A DNA stretch of 64,000 bases from Ulota crispa (Eukaryota > Streptophyta > Bryopsida > Orthotrichales > Orthotrichaceae). The stretch spans positions 11,772,409-11,836,408 of the forward strand of contig OY987250.1 in the NCBI GenBank assembly GCA_963920765.1, written 5' to 3'. Shown here piece by piece: positions 10,929 to 23,160 of the stretch (its first letter is position 1; each line of letters starts with the position of its first letter). The translations under genes were made by a program, and so were the position numbers. The notes beneath the pieces are model-generated. The model did no database searches. It was not told where the DNA came from and saw only the letters and a program-made list of their open reading frames with translations.

Positions 10929-12268
10929 CCATTGCCTCTCCTGATCTTTGGAGCAAACTGCCCTTTATCTTGAGCAGTTGATCAGGTGTAGTGATTTTAA
11001 GTCGGTCTTCTCACCGGTATTGAGCTCTTGAGGATTTGTGTAGTAGAAGGAGAAGAAGGAGAAGATGCAGTCCGGTGTGAATCAAGAGCTTGGATCTCTA
11101 ATCCATGGTTACTGGCAATGATTGAAGAATTTAGTGATGTCTCTCTGCAGAAAATATTCTTTACATGGGTTTGTAACCCTGTGTGTGTAGGTAGGGGTAG
11201 GTTTAGTGTCGTAATGAGTATATGTTCATTAGTTTGGAGTTATGTATACATGGTTTATTTTGTAGATAAATTTGGTCAACCGCATGTTGTATAAAGGGTT
11301 GTTTTGTTTTTGACATGGAAGGGAACAATTTCACGATTACATGGTTCAATTCTTGTCTGAAGCGAAAAGCCAAGGTTACCAATTGTACCCCTTTGTGCAT
11401 GCATCCATGGGAAGGATGTGACATACACTTGATAAGGCCCCAAGAGCTACCCTTTTGTTATTTGCCGTGTAACAATCAATGCTTAATGCTTGCGTGTGCA
11501 ACAAATGCAATTTTGACAACAAATGCAATTTTGACAACAAATGCAATTTTGACAACAAATGCAATTTTGACAACAAATGCAATTTTGACAAGATGATGCA
11601 CACATGCCAACAACATGTTGAATGCCTTTTAGGATTGTTTGGGGTCACGTCCCCGTGCTATCCATTGACAGTTTCATTAGAAAGTGCCAACACTATGTGA
11701 TTCCAAACCAAAAAAAAATTGTAACCTTATGGTCAAGGATGTAATTTGCCAAAGCTTGTGAGCATGACATTTGCAAAGCTCTCCTAGTTTTAGATGAATG
11801 TGACTACTCTATCCTTGTAGTGAATCAAGGGCAATTTGCACTATGCCTCACGTCCCAAACTTCACAAGTCCAAGTTCTATGTCATTTCTTAACTTTTTGT
11901 TAGGTATTGAGAAAAATATTGAAGAAAAACTTCCGTATTCTTTATAGAGAAAATATTGTAAACAGTTGGCTCTTCAGTTGGATTTTGGTTTTGGTTGCTC
12001 CCAATTCTTGAGTGAAGTCCCATTGTTTGGAGTCTAAACTTCCAAAATGCTACAAAAATAGGGATCTTTTAAGTGAAATGAAACTTGAAACATGGGTTAA
12101 AATGTGGGTTGCTTTTTAGAGTGTTGCTTTTGTGAATTATTGTTTAAGTTCTAGAATAAAAACTTGCAAATGCTTGTATTATTTTGTGTCTTAAGTTTTG
12201 AAATCTATGACCATGAAATCAAATTACTATGGTATAGACATGAATCAATTGAAAGCACTATTCATGAG
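10929..12268 (+). other. 3' flank of LRR-RLK copy 1
   Basis: This stretch is shared with copy 2 (40518-41810). The first 370 bases probably hold the 3' untranslated region; a GT-rich stretch is near 11180-11250, and no polyadenylation signal could be fixed. The rest is AT-rich and non-coding apart from the short tandem repeat near 11503-11591. Confidence 0.5.
11503..11591 (+). repeat. 18-bp tandem repeat, five units
   Basis: The unit GCAATTTTGACAACAAAT is repeated head to tail about five times. Copy 2 has only one unit at the matching place (about 41108-41130), so the array grew after the duplication, or shrank in copy 2. The open frames across it only reflect a repeat length divisible by three. 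Confidence 0.9.
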
Positions 12269-12752
12269 CAAAATTTTAAACCCTCCAAGAGGCCCTTAAA
12301 TTTTGATGCTCTCAACATTAAGTGAACCTAGACTAGGTACATTAGAAGCATGTGTGAATTGTGAAGTATCTCTACCTCATATGACTTTTTGATTGTATGT
12401 CACAAAAAGCATGTATGTAAATGCTAATCTAGTCCTTGTGTGAAGGACCTTAGCCACATGCACAACCCAAAATAGTACAAAAGGTATTGCACTCATAAAA
12501 TATGTAAATGTACTCACTAGTCATTATCCAAGTACTTCACTCATCTATTCAAATAGAGAAATAAAATTTATTGTTCTATTGAACCCACATCTTTGTCCAA
12601 TTGGGATGCACAACAATATAAATTTCATGATTCGATTGAACTCAAAGGGCATATTGAAATAGGGGACTAATGATTTGTTTGTTGTAATAAATACAAATCT
12701 TGGGATTCTTTTTGAGACTTGTGCAAGGCCTCTCGGAGGGTGCAAAATTTTG
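12269..12752. mobile_element. Inverted-end element with CAAAATTTT ends, copy 1
   Basis: The left end (CAAAATTTTAAACCCTCCA) and right end (GGAGGGTGCAAAATTTTG) are inverted copies. A sister copy lies at 41811-42294 inside the duplication, so the insertion is older than the duplication. A diverged relative at about 19656-20106 shares the interior words around a CTAGA-GTGGGTAC-like block. No target duplication could be fixed and there is no coding frame. Confidence 0.6.
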
Positions 12753-12772
12753 GTAATGTGCTATTTCTATGA

Positions 12773-13201
12773 GGGCATCCTCAACGCAACCGTAAGAGAG
12801 GCAGGCAGAAGCTTGTGCAGTGCTTTAAATTGGACTTGAGCAAAAACATGGGCTCCAATGCTACAATTAAACCACATTGCATTTTTTAGGGCTCCACACA
12901 TAAGAGCCCCTCCCCTGCAAACTTTCTCTATTTGGAGACTCCTACATACCTCTCCAGCCCTGACACTGACGCAATTTTAAGGAATTTCAGAAAGTTTCAA
13001 ATACTTCTAACATGAATTAGCCACACATAAGCACTTTAATAAGACATAAACTAGCAAAAAATTGTAGTTAATGAGTGTTAGAACTTGAATGCATTGGGGC
13101 TACTGCATTGGAGAAATGCCACTGCTCTACATCTGAGGCAAAATCACACACAATCTAACAAAGTTTGCGAAGTTGAAATCTTGGCTGGATTGGAGATGCC
13201 C
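12773..13201. mobile_element. PIF/Harbinger-like MITE (429 bp), copy-1 specific
   Basis: The element begins GGGCATCC and ends GGAGATGCCC, with TGA at 12770-12772 and TAA at 13202-13204. Copy 2 reads straight through with a single TGA, so the target is 3 bp with one later change. The termini match the element 4252-4569. It is non-coding, and younger than the segmental duplication unless copy 2 lost it by precise excision. Confidence 0.75.
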
Positions 13202-13435
13202 TAAGTGCTATAAAGTTTGAAGTTGTATTTTTTGGGAGTTATTACATTCACTTGATTTTTTCAGAATTTCAATGAATTGCATGTATGGATAGTTGAAGCA
13301 CTATTAGAAGTGATGAATTGTAGCAAATTGAAAAAATTGTAATTTTAAGCCAAATTTCATCTGTTCAATGAGAATGGTCTCTCAATTATACTATCAAGTA
13401 GATGACTTTGTGATATTGTATGAATTGTTTGTTAG

Positions 13436-13808
13436 TCTATACTAATAATAGGTTTGGTTCCATTAGTTGGGTAGTTGGGTGTCTATAATAGAATAAAACT
13501 TCTATTAGTTGGGTAGTTGGGTGTTGCTCTAAGAAGATTAAGTGGCGGTTATGTGGCGGTTATTCATATTTCTATGGTTATGTGGCAATTATGGTCATCT
13601 TTGGGAAGGGATATACACGGGAATAGGGGGTGGTTGCCTAGAGAAGGAGGCAAAGCGTGTAGGTAGGCATAGTACAAGTAAGCTCATTGGAACGGAAAGG
13701 AGAAGAATCTTGAAAAGGTGATTTTGAGGAAGGTCATGTTGATTTTTTTACAAGGACCCCCTTTTGTGATGGCCCTTTGCTAGAACTGCAGGTACAAGGG
13801 TCCACTAG
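13436..13808 (+). mobile_element. Helitron-like non-autonomous element (373 bp)
   Basis: Compared with copy 2, exactly this stretch is extra and there is no target duplication. It starts TCTATACTAATAATAGG and ends CTAG followed by T, which are the TC...CTRR signatures of Helitrons. A short GGACCC/GGGTCC inverted pair lies before the 3' end, but its loop is long for a Helitron hairpin. The left neighbour is G rather than the usual A. The direct repeat ATTAGTTGGGTAGTTGGGTG occurs twice inside. Confidence 0.55.
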
Positions 13809-14975
13809 TTTCATTATATTTACTTGAGTTTTAGAAAAATGCTTATCCTCTATTAAAGTGAAAAGTTGTTGCTTTTATTAAAACTCTAGCAAATAATTAT
13901 GTCTTGTATCTTTTATAGTAGTTGATTGTAATTGCTAATAAAAATGTCAATGTTACATAAGTTATACACTAAACCACAAACATTTGCATCAAGTCAGATT
14001 GTAACTTTTTTTTAATAATTATTTAAAGTCCAAAAATAGGAATTAACAGATAGCTAGGTTGTTTTTTGGCAAACAAATTATGGAAACACCGATTGTGTTC
14101 TTTTGTAGTAAAATTGTTAGAGAGTGGTTCTTTGAATAAGCTACCGTTAGAAAAAAAAGGTTGATGCACTTAAAATTCTGAATACAAACATTGATTTTTT
14201 ATTTTTCCAAAAAAAGGCATAGGAAGTATATTGTCCACTACAATACCACTACTTTGGAAACTAACATTTATTCAATATTTAAGCTACAAAGAATTTAGTT
14301 TCTTTGCTATGTAAGTCTTTTTTTCTACTTTAGAATTTTCTTAAACACAAATAAGAAATATTGTATTTAGAAAGAGTGCATACAAATCCTAAGACATTCA
14401 AACTGTATTTCATTTTTTTCTAAATAGGAAGCTTTAGCAGTTGTAAAGAGTTAAAAAAATCTTGTTTTCAAAATCCAAACATTTTGTTCTATCAATTGAA
14501 TTGAAGAGGGATTTGATCTAGATTTTTATAGGATACAAGAAAACAAGTCAATTAAGTGAATAAGCTACCAAAAAACCTAAAATTATAGGATTGCTTTACA
14601 AAATTGTGAATTGGAACAATTATTCAACCCAAAATGCCAATGGATTTTAGATATTAATGTTTGAATGATAAATGTATTATTCAAAGTAGTGAAGATTGTT
14701 TGTTGATTTTATATGAATAAAGTTGAAATACGTGTGGTGATGTGTATGTTGAGAAATGCAACCTAGAAGAATTATATAGGAAGTCTTGAATTCTCCAAAA
14801 TAATGATCATTCATGTTAACATGGTTCCTCAAACACAAGTATATAATAGAAATTGAAACTACTAACCTTCACTAGAAGGAAGCTACATTACAAACACCTA
14901 GACAATGATCATCTAATTGGAAGGAAGGCATGTTCATTAGTAGATTTTCAACATGTGTACATTTATGATAACAAT
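13809..14975. other. AT-rich tail of duplication copy 1
   Basis: Non-coding AT-rich DNA that matches about 42544-43696 with frequent substitutions. No gene or delimited element was recognised. Homology stops near 14975. Confidence 0.6.
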
Positions 14976-16190
14976 TCACAATGATATCATTACATGTTTC
15001 ATGTTCATCCAAGTTTCATTTTACTCAAGTCCACAATACATTACGACCATCCTTCAAAACCTTGCAAAGGATCCCATACACATGTCCCCGTATAGACTAC
15101 ACTAGCAAGGAATCTGAGTGTTGCCAAGACCCCTACTTTTCCTAATGAAACGAGTGCAAAAAAAAACCTCAAACCACAAGATGAGAGTTGTAACATATGT
15201 TAGTACAGTAGTGCCTTGCTAAGATGAACCTTTATAAGAAAAAACGCTTGGCTAAGATGAAGTAAATGACTATCCCTGGCGGTTGGGGGTCTACAAAATA
15301 TCTTTTAGTTACAACAAATGTTTTCCTTACATGAAATGAATATGTTGTCTGGATACCTTCATCATATCGAGGCAATAATGTACAAAGCAAGTACAGTTTA
15401 CCCATTTTCCAAACATTTGTTGATACATAAATAACCTAATTATTCCAAAAGGCAATACATCATTCTAATAAACGGTGAAAGTTACGAGACAAAATACACT
15501 AAATTTTATATTGGCTACATCACTTCAAAATTATATGTTCTTTGGGTCCAACACCAATCTATATGTCCAAATTCTCTAAACCAACATCCAAAGTTACTTA
15601 TACATTAGTTAGATATGACACTTTTCACCAAGACCAAATGATACGTGCAAGCCAATGGCACCAACCAGTTTGAAAGGGAGAATGTCAAACACACCTAAAG
15701 CAAGATTGTTTCATCAAGCAACTTTTGGCTATCGGACGGGAGAGTCGAGCGGGCAGAAAAGACAGGATAGGCAAACGTGTCTGTCCTCTTGTAGTTTTAT
15801 GACCGTTTTTAGAGTTTTTGACCTAAAAATGGAAGAATCAAATTAATATTTTTCATTTTTATCACATAATATGGCTTTAAATCCACATTTTGACTTCATA
15901 TTGGCAACAATGAGTATCACTAGCATGTACAAAGTAAGTTCTTTTAGCATTCTATACCATTTTTTGAAGTCAACCATGACTTGACCACATTGGATGGACA
16001 TGAGTTCAATTAGGCACTTCAAGCGGATGGAGAAGCAGGCGGATGGGCGGCCCAATGTAACAATCATGACCTAAAGTATCAGTACATAATCCTTGACTGG
16101 CTCAAAAGAGCGCAAAGTTTGTACTTGCCAATGCTTGCAACTCTTGCTTATGAACAGCAAGCGCACTACCTTGGAGCAGTTTCTGGGTCC
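14976..16190. other. Non-coding gap
   Basis: No gene, RNA or clear repeat was recognised. The 63-codon frame at 15655-15846 lacks any familiar motif. Confidence 0.5.
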
Positions 16191-17073
16191 TCACACAAGT
16201 AAAAAACAACGTTTTATATGACTGCTACAAATGTCTATAAAATGTGTTATTTCTTGCTAAATGATTGTATTATGACTAGTCTCATTTGGTTGCAATTTAG
16301 TTAATCATTCATTAGTTGTTAAGTAGTCTTTATCATTCAGTCATTTAGGACATTACAATATCTCATCCTTTACGTCCTACGGGCTTTGTCTTTATTGGAG
16401 AGAAAGAAATGTTCTCTCTTTCTTGAACCCAGCTGCCCCTTCTTTCCTATGGGCATTCAAATTTTTCCAATTTCCAAGGGTGCCATTATATTTCCACTGA
16501 TAAAATCAAACTATCATGTGCAATGTGTCTTGATCTTAGTAATTGCTTTACAAGATCCATATTTGCTATCAAAGCGTCAATCCACATTTAGTATAGATAA
16601 GTGACCACATAGTTCTCATTTAGTCATGTATCAGTTGTTTATTAGTTTTGAGTCAAGCACGTACACTCATTTTGTTGTGCTCAGTTAGTTGTTTTCTAGT
16701 TGTATTATACTATTTGGGTTTATAAAATAGTAAATAATGCTAAACTAACATAGTCATTTGCACATTCCACTTAGTTGTATCTTAGTTGTATCTTAGTTTT
16801 ATCTTAGTCATATCTTAGTCGTATTTTAGTCATACTTTAGTTGTACCTTAGTGGTATCTTAGTCGTTCTTAAGTTGATTAAGTTTAAGGTTTAGGGTAAT
16901 TGCATGTCGTGTAGAGATGGTTGGATTTACCTATAATAGTAGCAGATGGTTCTCTAGTAGTCACCACATAGTTATCATTTTTAGTTCCAATGTTAGTGGT
17001 TTAGTTATTATAAAGTAATCTCAGCTTGGTCACAATAAAGTGGAGTTGAAGCAAAATTGCAATGACAACATAG

Positions 17074-17200
17074 TTGCCATGTAGTCACAAGAGGTTGACA
17101 ACGCAGACTCCATGTAGTCACAAGAGGTTGACGACACAGTTGCCATGTAGTCACAAGAAGTTGACAACACAGTCACCATGTAGTCACAAGAGGTTTGAGG
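17074..17200 (+). repeat. About 36-bp tandem repeat, four units
   Basis: The core CCATGTAGTCACAAGAGG followed by TTGACAAC-CAGTTG-like spacers is repeated four times with few changes. Open frames on both strands across it are repeat artefacts. Confidence 0.85.
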
Positions 17201-18784
17201 TTCACAATGCAATAACTCCTCAAGTAGAATACAATCACCAACCATTCAAAAAAACATAAAAATTTAATTACAAACTAGTCACAAATGTAGGCATCATTTA
17301 GACATAACAACATCACAATGTAGTCTACCGGTAATCACACAATCAAACTAAGGTCACGCTATAGTCACGATAAAGTCCTTATGCATTTCCTATGAAGTTT
17401 CATTACGGTCATGATACAATCGCAATTCAATTGTAATGCAGTTGCCGTGCAATCACAATCCAATCAATTTGCAATTGCTATCCAATCACAATTCAATGCA
17501 AACTTCATATAAAATACAATTATGTGGTTCTAGGCTTTCAAAACCTCAAAGTGTATCTACTACTTATTTAGCACTCACAAACTATCACACACCTTTTTCT
17601 AAACCTAATCAACATCATTTGTACATGCTTGCAATTCCATATAGACAACAAAAGCACAATCAAAAAGCTAATTACAATGTAGTAGCACGTAGAGCCAATA
17701 AACCTTAATAAGTGCACGGAGCAAGCAAATTTGCAAAAAGCATACTAGAGCCAACAAACCCAAAAAAGTGTACGGAGCCAACAAACTTCAATAAGTGCAC
17801 GGAGCAAGCAAACTTGAGAAAAGCTCTGAACGAGCAAATTTAAGATTGAAGAGTGAAGAGCAAGCAAATCTAAGAAGAGCGCAAAGCCAAGAACCTTTGA
17901 CAAATGCGCAGAGTCAACAAACCTTTTGAAGAGCACAAGCCAACAACTCAAGTTTGCATAGCCAAATCCTAAACTCAAAGGTGGCGGCCGCATCTACACC
18001 CTAGTAACTACCAACCCTAATCTCAATGAAGGCTCCAAATTGATTGTAAAACTACAACTTGATTTTAGAGCTGATTGCTATTAAAACTTAAATAATATTT
18101 TTTTGACAAATTTAACATCTACAATGTGTTTAAATGACATATTTGCCTCAAAATGGACTATTTACATGTTAAAATCCAAATTGTAAAACATTAAAAATAA
18201 ACTTTTTTGCAAATTTGCAAATTTCAATTTCTAATATTTGAATGTATTAAATTTTTTTAAACAAATGATTTATTTTTTATTTTTGTCTTCTATCTTTAAA
18301 AAATAATCAAAATTGTGAAAAAATAATAGTATTTAGGAAATATTATTTTTAAAATTTTGAAAGAGTTTTAATTGTGGCTTTTAAATTGTTAATGATAATA
18401 ATGATAATAATAATAATAATAATAATAACAACAACAATATTGTATTAAATTTATGACTCAAATACAAGTAATATACAACAAATACATGCTCAGAGAAGAT
18501 TATAGTGACTTAACTACAACTCATGTAAAACTAAAATACAACTAAACCTCTAAACCTACAGTTTAATGAGTTAACCAAAATATAACCCTTTCAAATAGTT
18601 GATTGGAGTTGGAACAAGACATTTCTTGTTTTGAAAGCTAATATGTGTAGACCCAACAAGAACATTGTACACTAAACTGCAAATTAATTTGCTTAAGTTA
18701 TATTCTAATACTGACAATAGAAGAAAAAAGCCCATAAACTACTAAGTCACAACAAATGTATGACTACACTTGGGTTCTTCCATA

Positions 18785-18925
18785 CTAGTCTTATAGTCAT
18801 TATATAGTCACTATGTAGTCACTTTGTAGCCACTATGTAGTCACTCTGTAGCCACTATGTAGTCATTATATAGTCATTGTGTAGTCATTATGTACTCATC
18901 ATTTAGTCATTATGTAGTCATTTAA
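18785..18925 (+). repeat. TAGTCACTATG minisatellite
   Basis: About twelve units of 10-12 bp, mostly TAGTCACTATG, TAGTCATTATA or TAGCCACTATG, in direct order. Confidence 0.85.
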
Positions 18926-19655
18926 CTAATGTGGTGACATATTGTCTATGACCACTTTTCTTTAACTCCCACTAAATCCCAAACCCCTAAACCCTAGAAC
19001 ATTCTTTGCCCCTCATCCATGATCAAAGAAATAAAAGCAAACCCTAATTAAGAAATTAATGCAATAGAAAGAACAATATTAACTCAGCAAGAGAGGCAAA
19101 ACCATGTAGAAGTCATTTATTAGTCTTCAATTAGTTGCACATCAAAATCACATGAAAGTCATTTATTAGTCATGGATTAGTTGCACAGTAGTAGGTATAA
19201 AACAAGTACCTAGCAATGTCCAATCCCTAAACCACTTATTCCCCTAACTACTTAAATAGCCTACCTATCCTAAACCAGTTTAATTACAAAAGTCATATTC
19301 TAGTAGTAGATTAGTAGTGCCATAGAATGTGCTAAACAACTAAAAAATGACTTCTATAATGGACTGCGTTCACATAGTCTCAAGAAAACAAAAAAGAACT
19401 AAAAATAATGCTACTGGGCAGTCCCAAAATTTTGAGAGAAAACCGTGAAAGAGGTAATTTTGCATGAAAATGAGGTGGATTGAAAGCAGTAACTCTTTAG
19501 TAGTTCATTAGTAACACCTTAGTAGTACTAGAAACTCATGTTTTGGGCATATGACTAAACCACAACCCTAGCTAAAAGATGTCAAACACAACAACAACCT
19601 CATCCGCATATGGATGTGAATGTATTTACAAATTTAGGAGAATACAATTTTGTAG

Positions 19656-20106
19656 CATTAGAAAAAATATGAGCCCTCCACAAGGCCCTTAAAAATGGTC
19701 TCTCTTAACATTTATTGGGCCTAGAGTGGGTACGTTAAAAGCGTGTGTGAAGTGTCTCTACCTTGTATGACGTGCATCACAAAAACTATGAATAGAAAAT
19801 GGCAATCTAGTACTATGTCACAATTTCTTAATTATTCTCCTACTATTGTACACAACCAAAACTAATGTTACCCTTACAAGTACTAGGTTAAAAAATTTAA
19901 TATAGAGAAAAAGGACCATAGTAATATGTACATGTAATTGTGATGCCCAATGAAAATTGGACTTGCCAATGTGAGCCATGATTGTACTCAAAGGCATAGT
20001 ATGGTGTAAAAAATTTATTTTGTCCCAAAGTACAAATTAAACAATTAAGGAGACCCCTTGAAAGAGATTCTTAGGAGCCTTGTAGAGGGCTCATATTTTC
20101 TCTAAT
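19656..20106. mobile_element. Inverted-end element, relative of 12269-12752
   Basis: The left end CATTAGAAAAAATATGAGCC with CTCCACAAGG is inverted at the right end (CCTTGTAGAGGGCTCATA, TTCTCTAATGAG). The interior shares its order of words with 12269-12752. No target duplication was fixed and there is no coding frame. Confidence 0.6.
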
Positions 20107-20230
20107 GAGAGTTTTAGATGAATTGTTCAAAAGAATGACTAAAGAACAACTATCTCAATGTCAGTCATTTTTTAATCACATCATAGTCATTTTACTGTCG
20201 TTTAGGACGCCTAGTCATAAAACATGCAAT

Positions 20231-23160
20231 CATATAGGACGTTGCTTTTTTATCTGTATCATGCGGCAACTGCTAGCTACAAAGGACCACATACTACTGC
20301 ATCTACTACATGTTCTCAAACCCAACTATTGTAACATAGGATTTCTTACAAAGAAGGCTTTGACACTCGCCGGTTCTATATGTGTGGCCTTGATCACTTT
20401 CACAATGACTACCCGACTAATCCCACATAAAAACAGGGCTTCCCCTAAAAACGTATCTCAAAAAGTGTTGTACAGGAATTGCCACAACTATTACAATAAT
20501 GATGCCAAAATGAAAATATGCATAAATAGTGAAGGATTCAATAAATCTTGCACAAAATTGCAAAATATAGTTACCTTATGCTAGAGACAATCTCCCCTGC
20601 CTTTCCTTAGCAACAATCAAAGTACTTGTCATTGCACCTCCAACTTGGCATGCGGGCACCATACAATAGTGCCCAAAAGGGTGCTTTGCATATTTGGGCT
20701 CCATGACAATGGTTTTCCATTTGCTACTAATCAGAGCAAATGTTACGTTAAAATACAATATAGCTTAATGTATGCTGATCTAACTTTCAAGTAATCCCTC
20801 AAACACGGTTCTTGATGGAGGGACTTGCAATACAAATCAATGTTTGAAATGAGGGGCAAACAAAGGTGCCTGGTTTCAATTTCCATGCCAAACATAGCAG
20901 GATCAACGCAAGAAATTGCAATTACACAAAACCAAGATATATCCAAGGATGAAACACTTATATTTCTAAGTGCGGTTGGAAGGAATGAGGTGACGACAAC
21001 CCACAACAAACTTAGAAGGTATCCAAGTCTCCACCACAAAATGAACAATAAACTATTGATGAAAGACAATGTCAACACCATCATGATCAACACCTAAAGG
21101 GTAGTGCGCTTCAATTACTCCAAAACCTCGATGAGCAACAAACTCAGTATCACTCCTTCCCAAAATCTATACATAACAAATTGGTGATTCTATTGAAAAA
21201 AGATTCAAATTCACACTCTTTATACACGCAAAGGAAATCAAAAAGATTCAAACAAATAACAGAATCCCTTGCACACAAAACTACTTGGATCCAAAGAACA
21301 AGGACCAAAGGTCGGGCCAAATCTTGAAAAAACATACTTTCCTTAGGAGCGTAGGATAGTTAGCCGTGATCTTATAAACCACGTTATTGCTGGGCCCACC
21401 AATTTCACAACAACGGCAAATCTCTTTTCCACTAATCTCTGTCCAGCCGATCCCTTTGTGGTGCATTTTAAATCCAATCTCAAAGTGGGGAAGTTTAAAT
21501 CATCAAAATCGGCAATGCTTTATGGCCCTTTCACTATATCCTTAAAATGCCTCCTTTTGTTCTCATTGAAATCAAGTCTCTTCTCCTTGAGACTCTTACT
21601 TTCATCTAAACCCTTACCATTGTGGCTCCTTTTATGTTCATCTTCCACAAGATGAGCGTTCAATAAATAATGGAGCTGCCTAAAAACCGTACATTTTTGG
21701 AAAAATGCAAGACCTAACTGATTCTTTTTCTTCAAAGCTCAAGTAAATTGCCATAGCAAGGAAGCTTGCAAGATCATAATATCATCATGGTGCGGATTAA
21801 ACACAACTCCTAGTTTTGGAATAGCAAAAATTGAGATCTCTTCTCCATCGGCTACAAAATTTACACTACAGATATAACATAATTAAAATAAAATTCCAAA
21901 CAAAAATACAAATAAAAACACGAATACAAAATCATGAGTGCATTAACCTTTTTGAAGCTAAATGATGAAACCAAATCATAATCATTGAGATCACAATGAG
22001 AATTACAGTTGAAATCTCTTGAAATACAAAATGTTCGAATGGGGATTCTCCAATTGATGCAGATCTATCCCCAAACCCTTCCGTGTATTGAATTTTTTGG
22101 AGATGCTCAAAAACTTGCGAGTATTTGGTATCCAATTTTTTGGTATCAAACTCTGCTAACTATTCCGCAACTGTGTATACATTACTATTGTCCCCATGTC
22201 TATACATAAAACACTACAATTTTACAACAATGTAATACATTCACAAAAATATCCAAAAAACAACAAAGAACAAGAAAAACCTCCACACAATCAAAGTTCA
22301 AGAACAAAAAAACGTACCAACCCATATTTCCTCTGACAAATCGCATGTCAAAAACTTTTAACCCTCAACATCCGTTGAGATCAGATTTTAAAACATTTCT
22401 GCCATTTCTTTCTAAGTAAGAGGCAGCCCTAGTCATCATTATCAAATTTGAAGTAGAAAATACATCCCTCCTCACGCTGCAAACAAACATCTTGGATGGA
22501 CCGTCCTCTCTCAATGTGAAAGGACTTGTTAAGGATTCAAGTGAACAACAATTTTCATTGATACCATCACCCTTTTCTAAGTTCCCAACCCAAAACTTTA
22601 ACTTCATGGAAACAACATTAGGATTTGACCCACCAAAATCACCCATTTCCACATTGTCAATTTTTCTATCAAATCCACCAGATACTAAAATGTGACGTTG
22701 AAGGGAAGACTCTTTCCACTCCAATGGTTGCTAGTGTTTGTCACAAAAAAACGCTTTCTTGCCAAGTACTCAAGAAACACCACATTTGGCCAATTTTGAC
22801 ATCAAATTATGTAGCTTCGATTTTATGGTGCTTAGCAGTTAGCACTAGCAAAATGCTGCTTGATTTTCAAAGGATGGACATAGACAAGCACTTCACTCCA
22901 ATAACACATCGACGACCACTTGGCACAACGTAGCATTTTTTTTTGGCCATCTCCAAGCTCCTCCTCTTGGATGCACTACCAACAAGGCCTACTACTCCCC
23001 CACTTTCCATAATGGCATGATCCACAGTTCTAGCCCCTTCCACCATTCTCCTGTGAAACAAGAAAAAAACCATACGCCGGTCCCAATTACAATTAACAAG
23101 AAAAGCTAAACCACTTTAACCACACTAACGTAAACTACAAATTAACAAACAACCTCAAAC
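20231..23160 (-). other. Unrecognised ORF cluster, possible decayed gene or transposon
   Basis: Several modest frames lie on the - strand in an order that could be exons (22724-22365, 22135-21932, 21735-21520, 21466-21281, 21093-20743, 20758-20576), with peptides such as KGIGWTEISGKEICRCCEIG and YAKHPFGHYCMVPACQVGG. Two + strand frames (20105-20584, 159 codons; 20825-21097, 90 codons) overlap them. None shows a family I recognise. Cys-rich pieces and near-normal codon use leave open a decayed transposase or host gene; chance cannot be excluded. Confidence 0.25.

Larger units (their letters stand above)
1813..14975 (+). repeat. Segmental duplication, copy 1
   Basis: The whole stretch is present a second time in direct orientation at 33174-43696, about 29.75 kb downstream when measured from start codon to start codon. 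It contains an LRR-RLK gene, about 3.3 kb of upstream DNA (including insertions) and about 4 kb of downstream DNA. Homology fades after the shared words near 14975 and 43696. Copy 1 carries several insertions absent from copy 2: 2385-4000, 10366-10485, 12773-13201, 13436-13808 and four extra 18-bp repeat units near 11510-11590. Confidence 0.9.
16191..20230. repeat. TAGTCA-rich minisatellite region
   Basis: Short words of the TTAGT(T/C)(G/A)TA and TAGTCA(C/T)TATG kinds recur across 4 kb. Arrays: 16771-16871 (11-mers around CTTAGTTGTAT), 17074-17200 (about 36-bp unit with CCATGTAGTCACAAGAGG, four times), 17730-17960 (GGAGCAAGCAAA and AGCCAACAAACC words), 18395-18440 (AAT/AAC microsatellite) and 18785-18925 (11-12-mers TAGTCACTATG). 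Near 16193 stands CACAAGTAAAAAACAACG, like the left end of the CACTA-type MITE at 46749. Such arrays can be subterminal repeats of a CACTA element; that is inference. Confidence 0.6.

Noticed and set aside
11503-11591. CRISPR-like array
   Set aside because: It is a plain head-to-tail tandem repeat without spacers, in plant DNA.
11315-11700. NKCNFD repeat peptides
   Set aside because: They are translations of an 18-bp satellite and are absent from copy 2.
20105-20584. 159-codon + strand frame
   Set aside because: It overlaps minus-strand frames, starts inside the end of a repeat and has unlikely composition. It is kept only as part of the unrecognised cluster.
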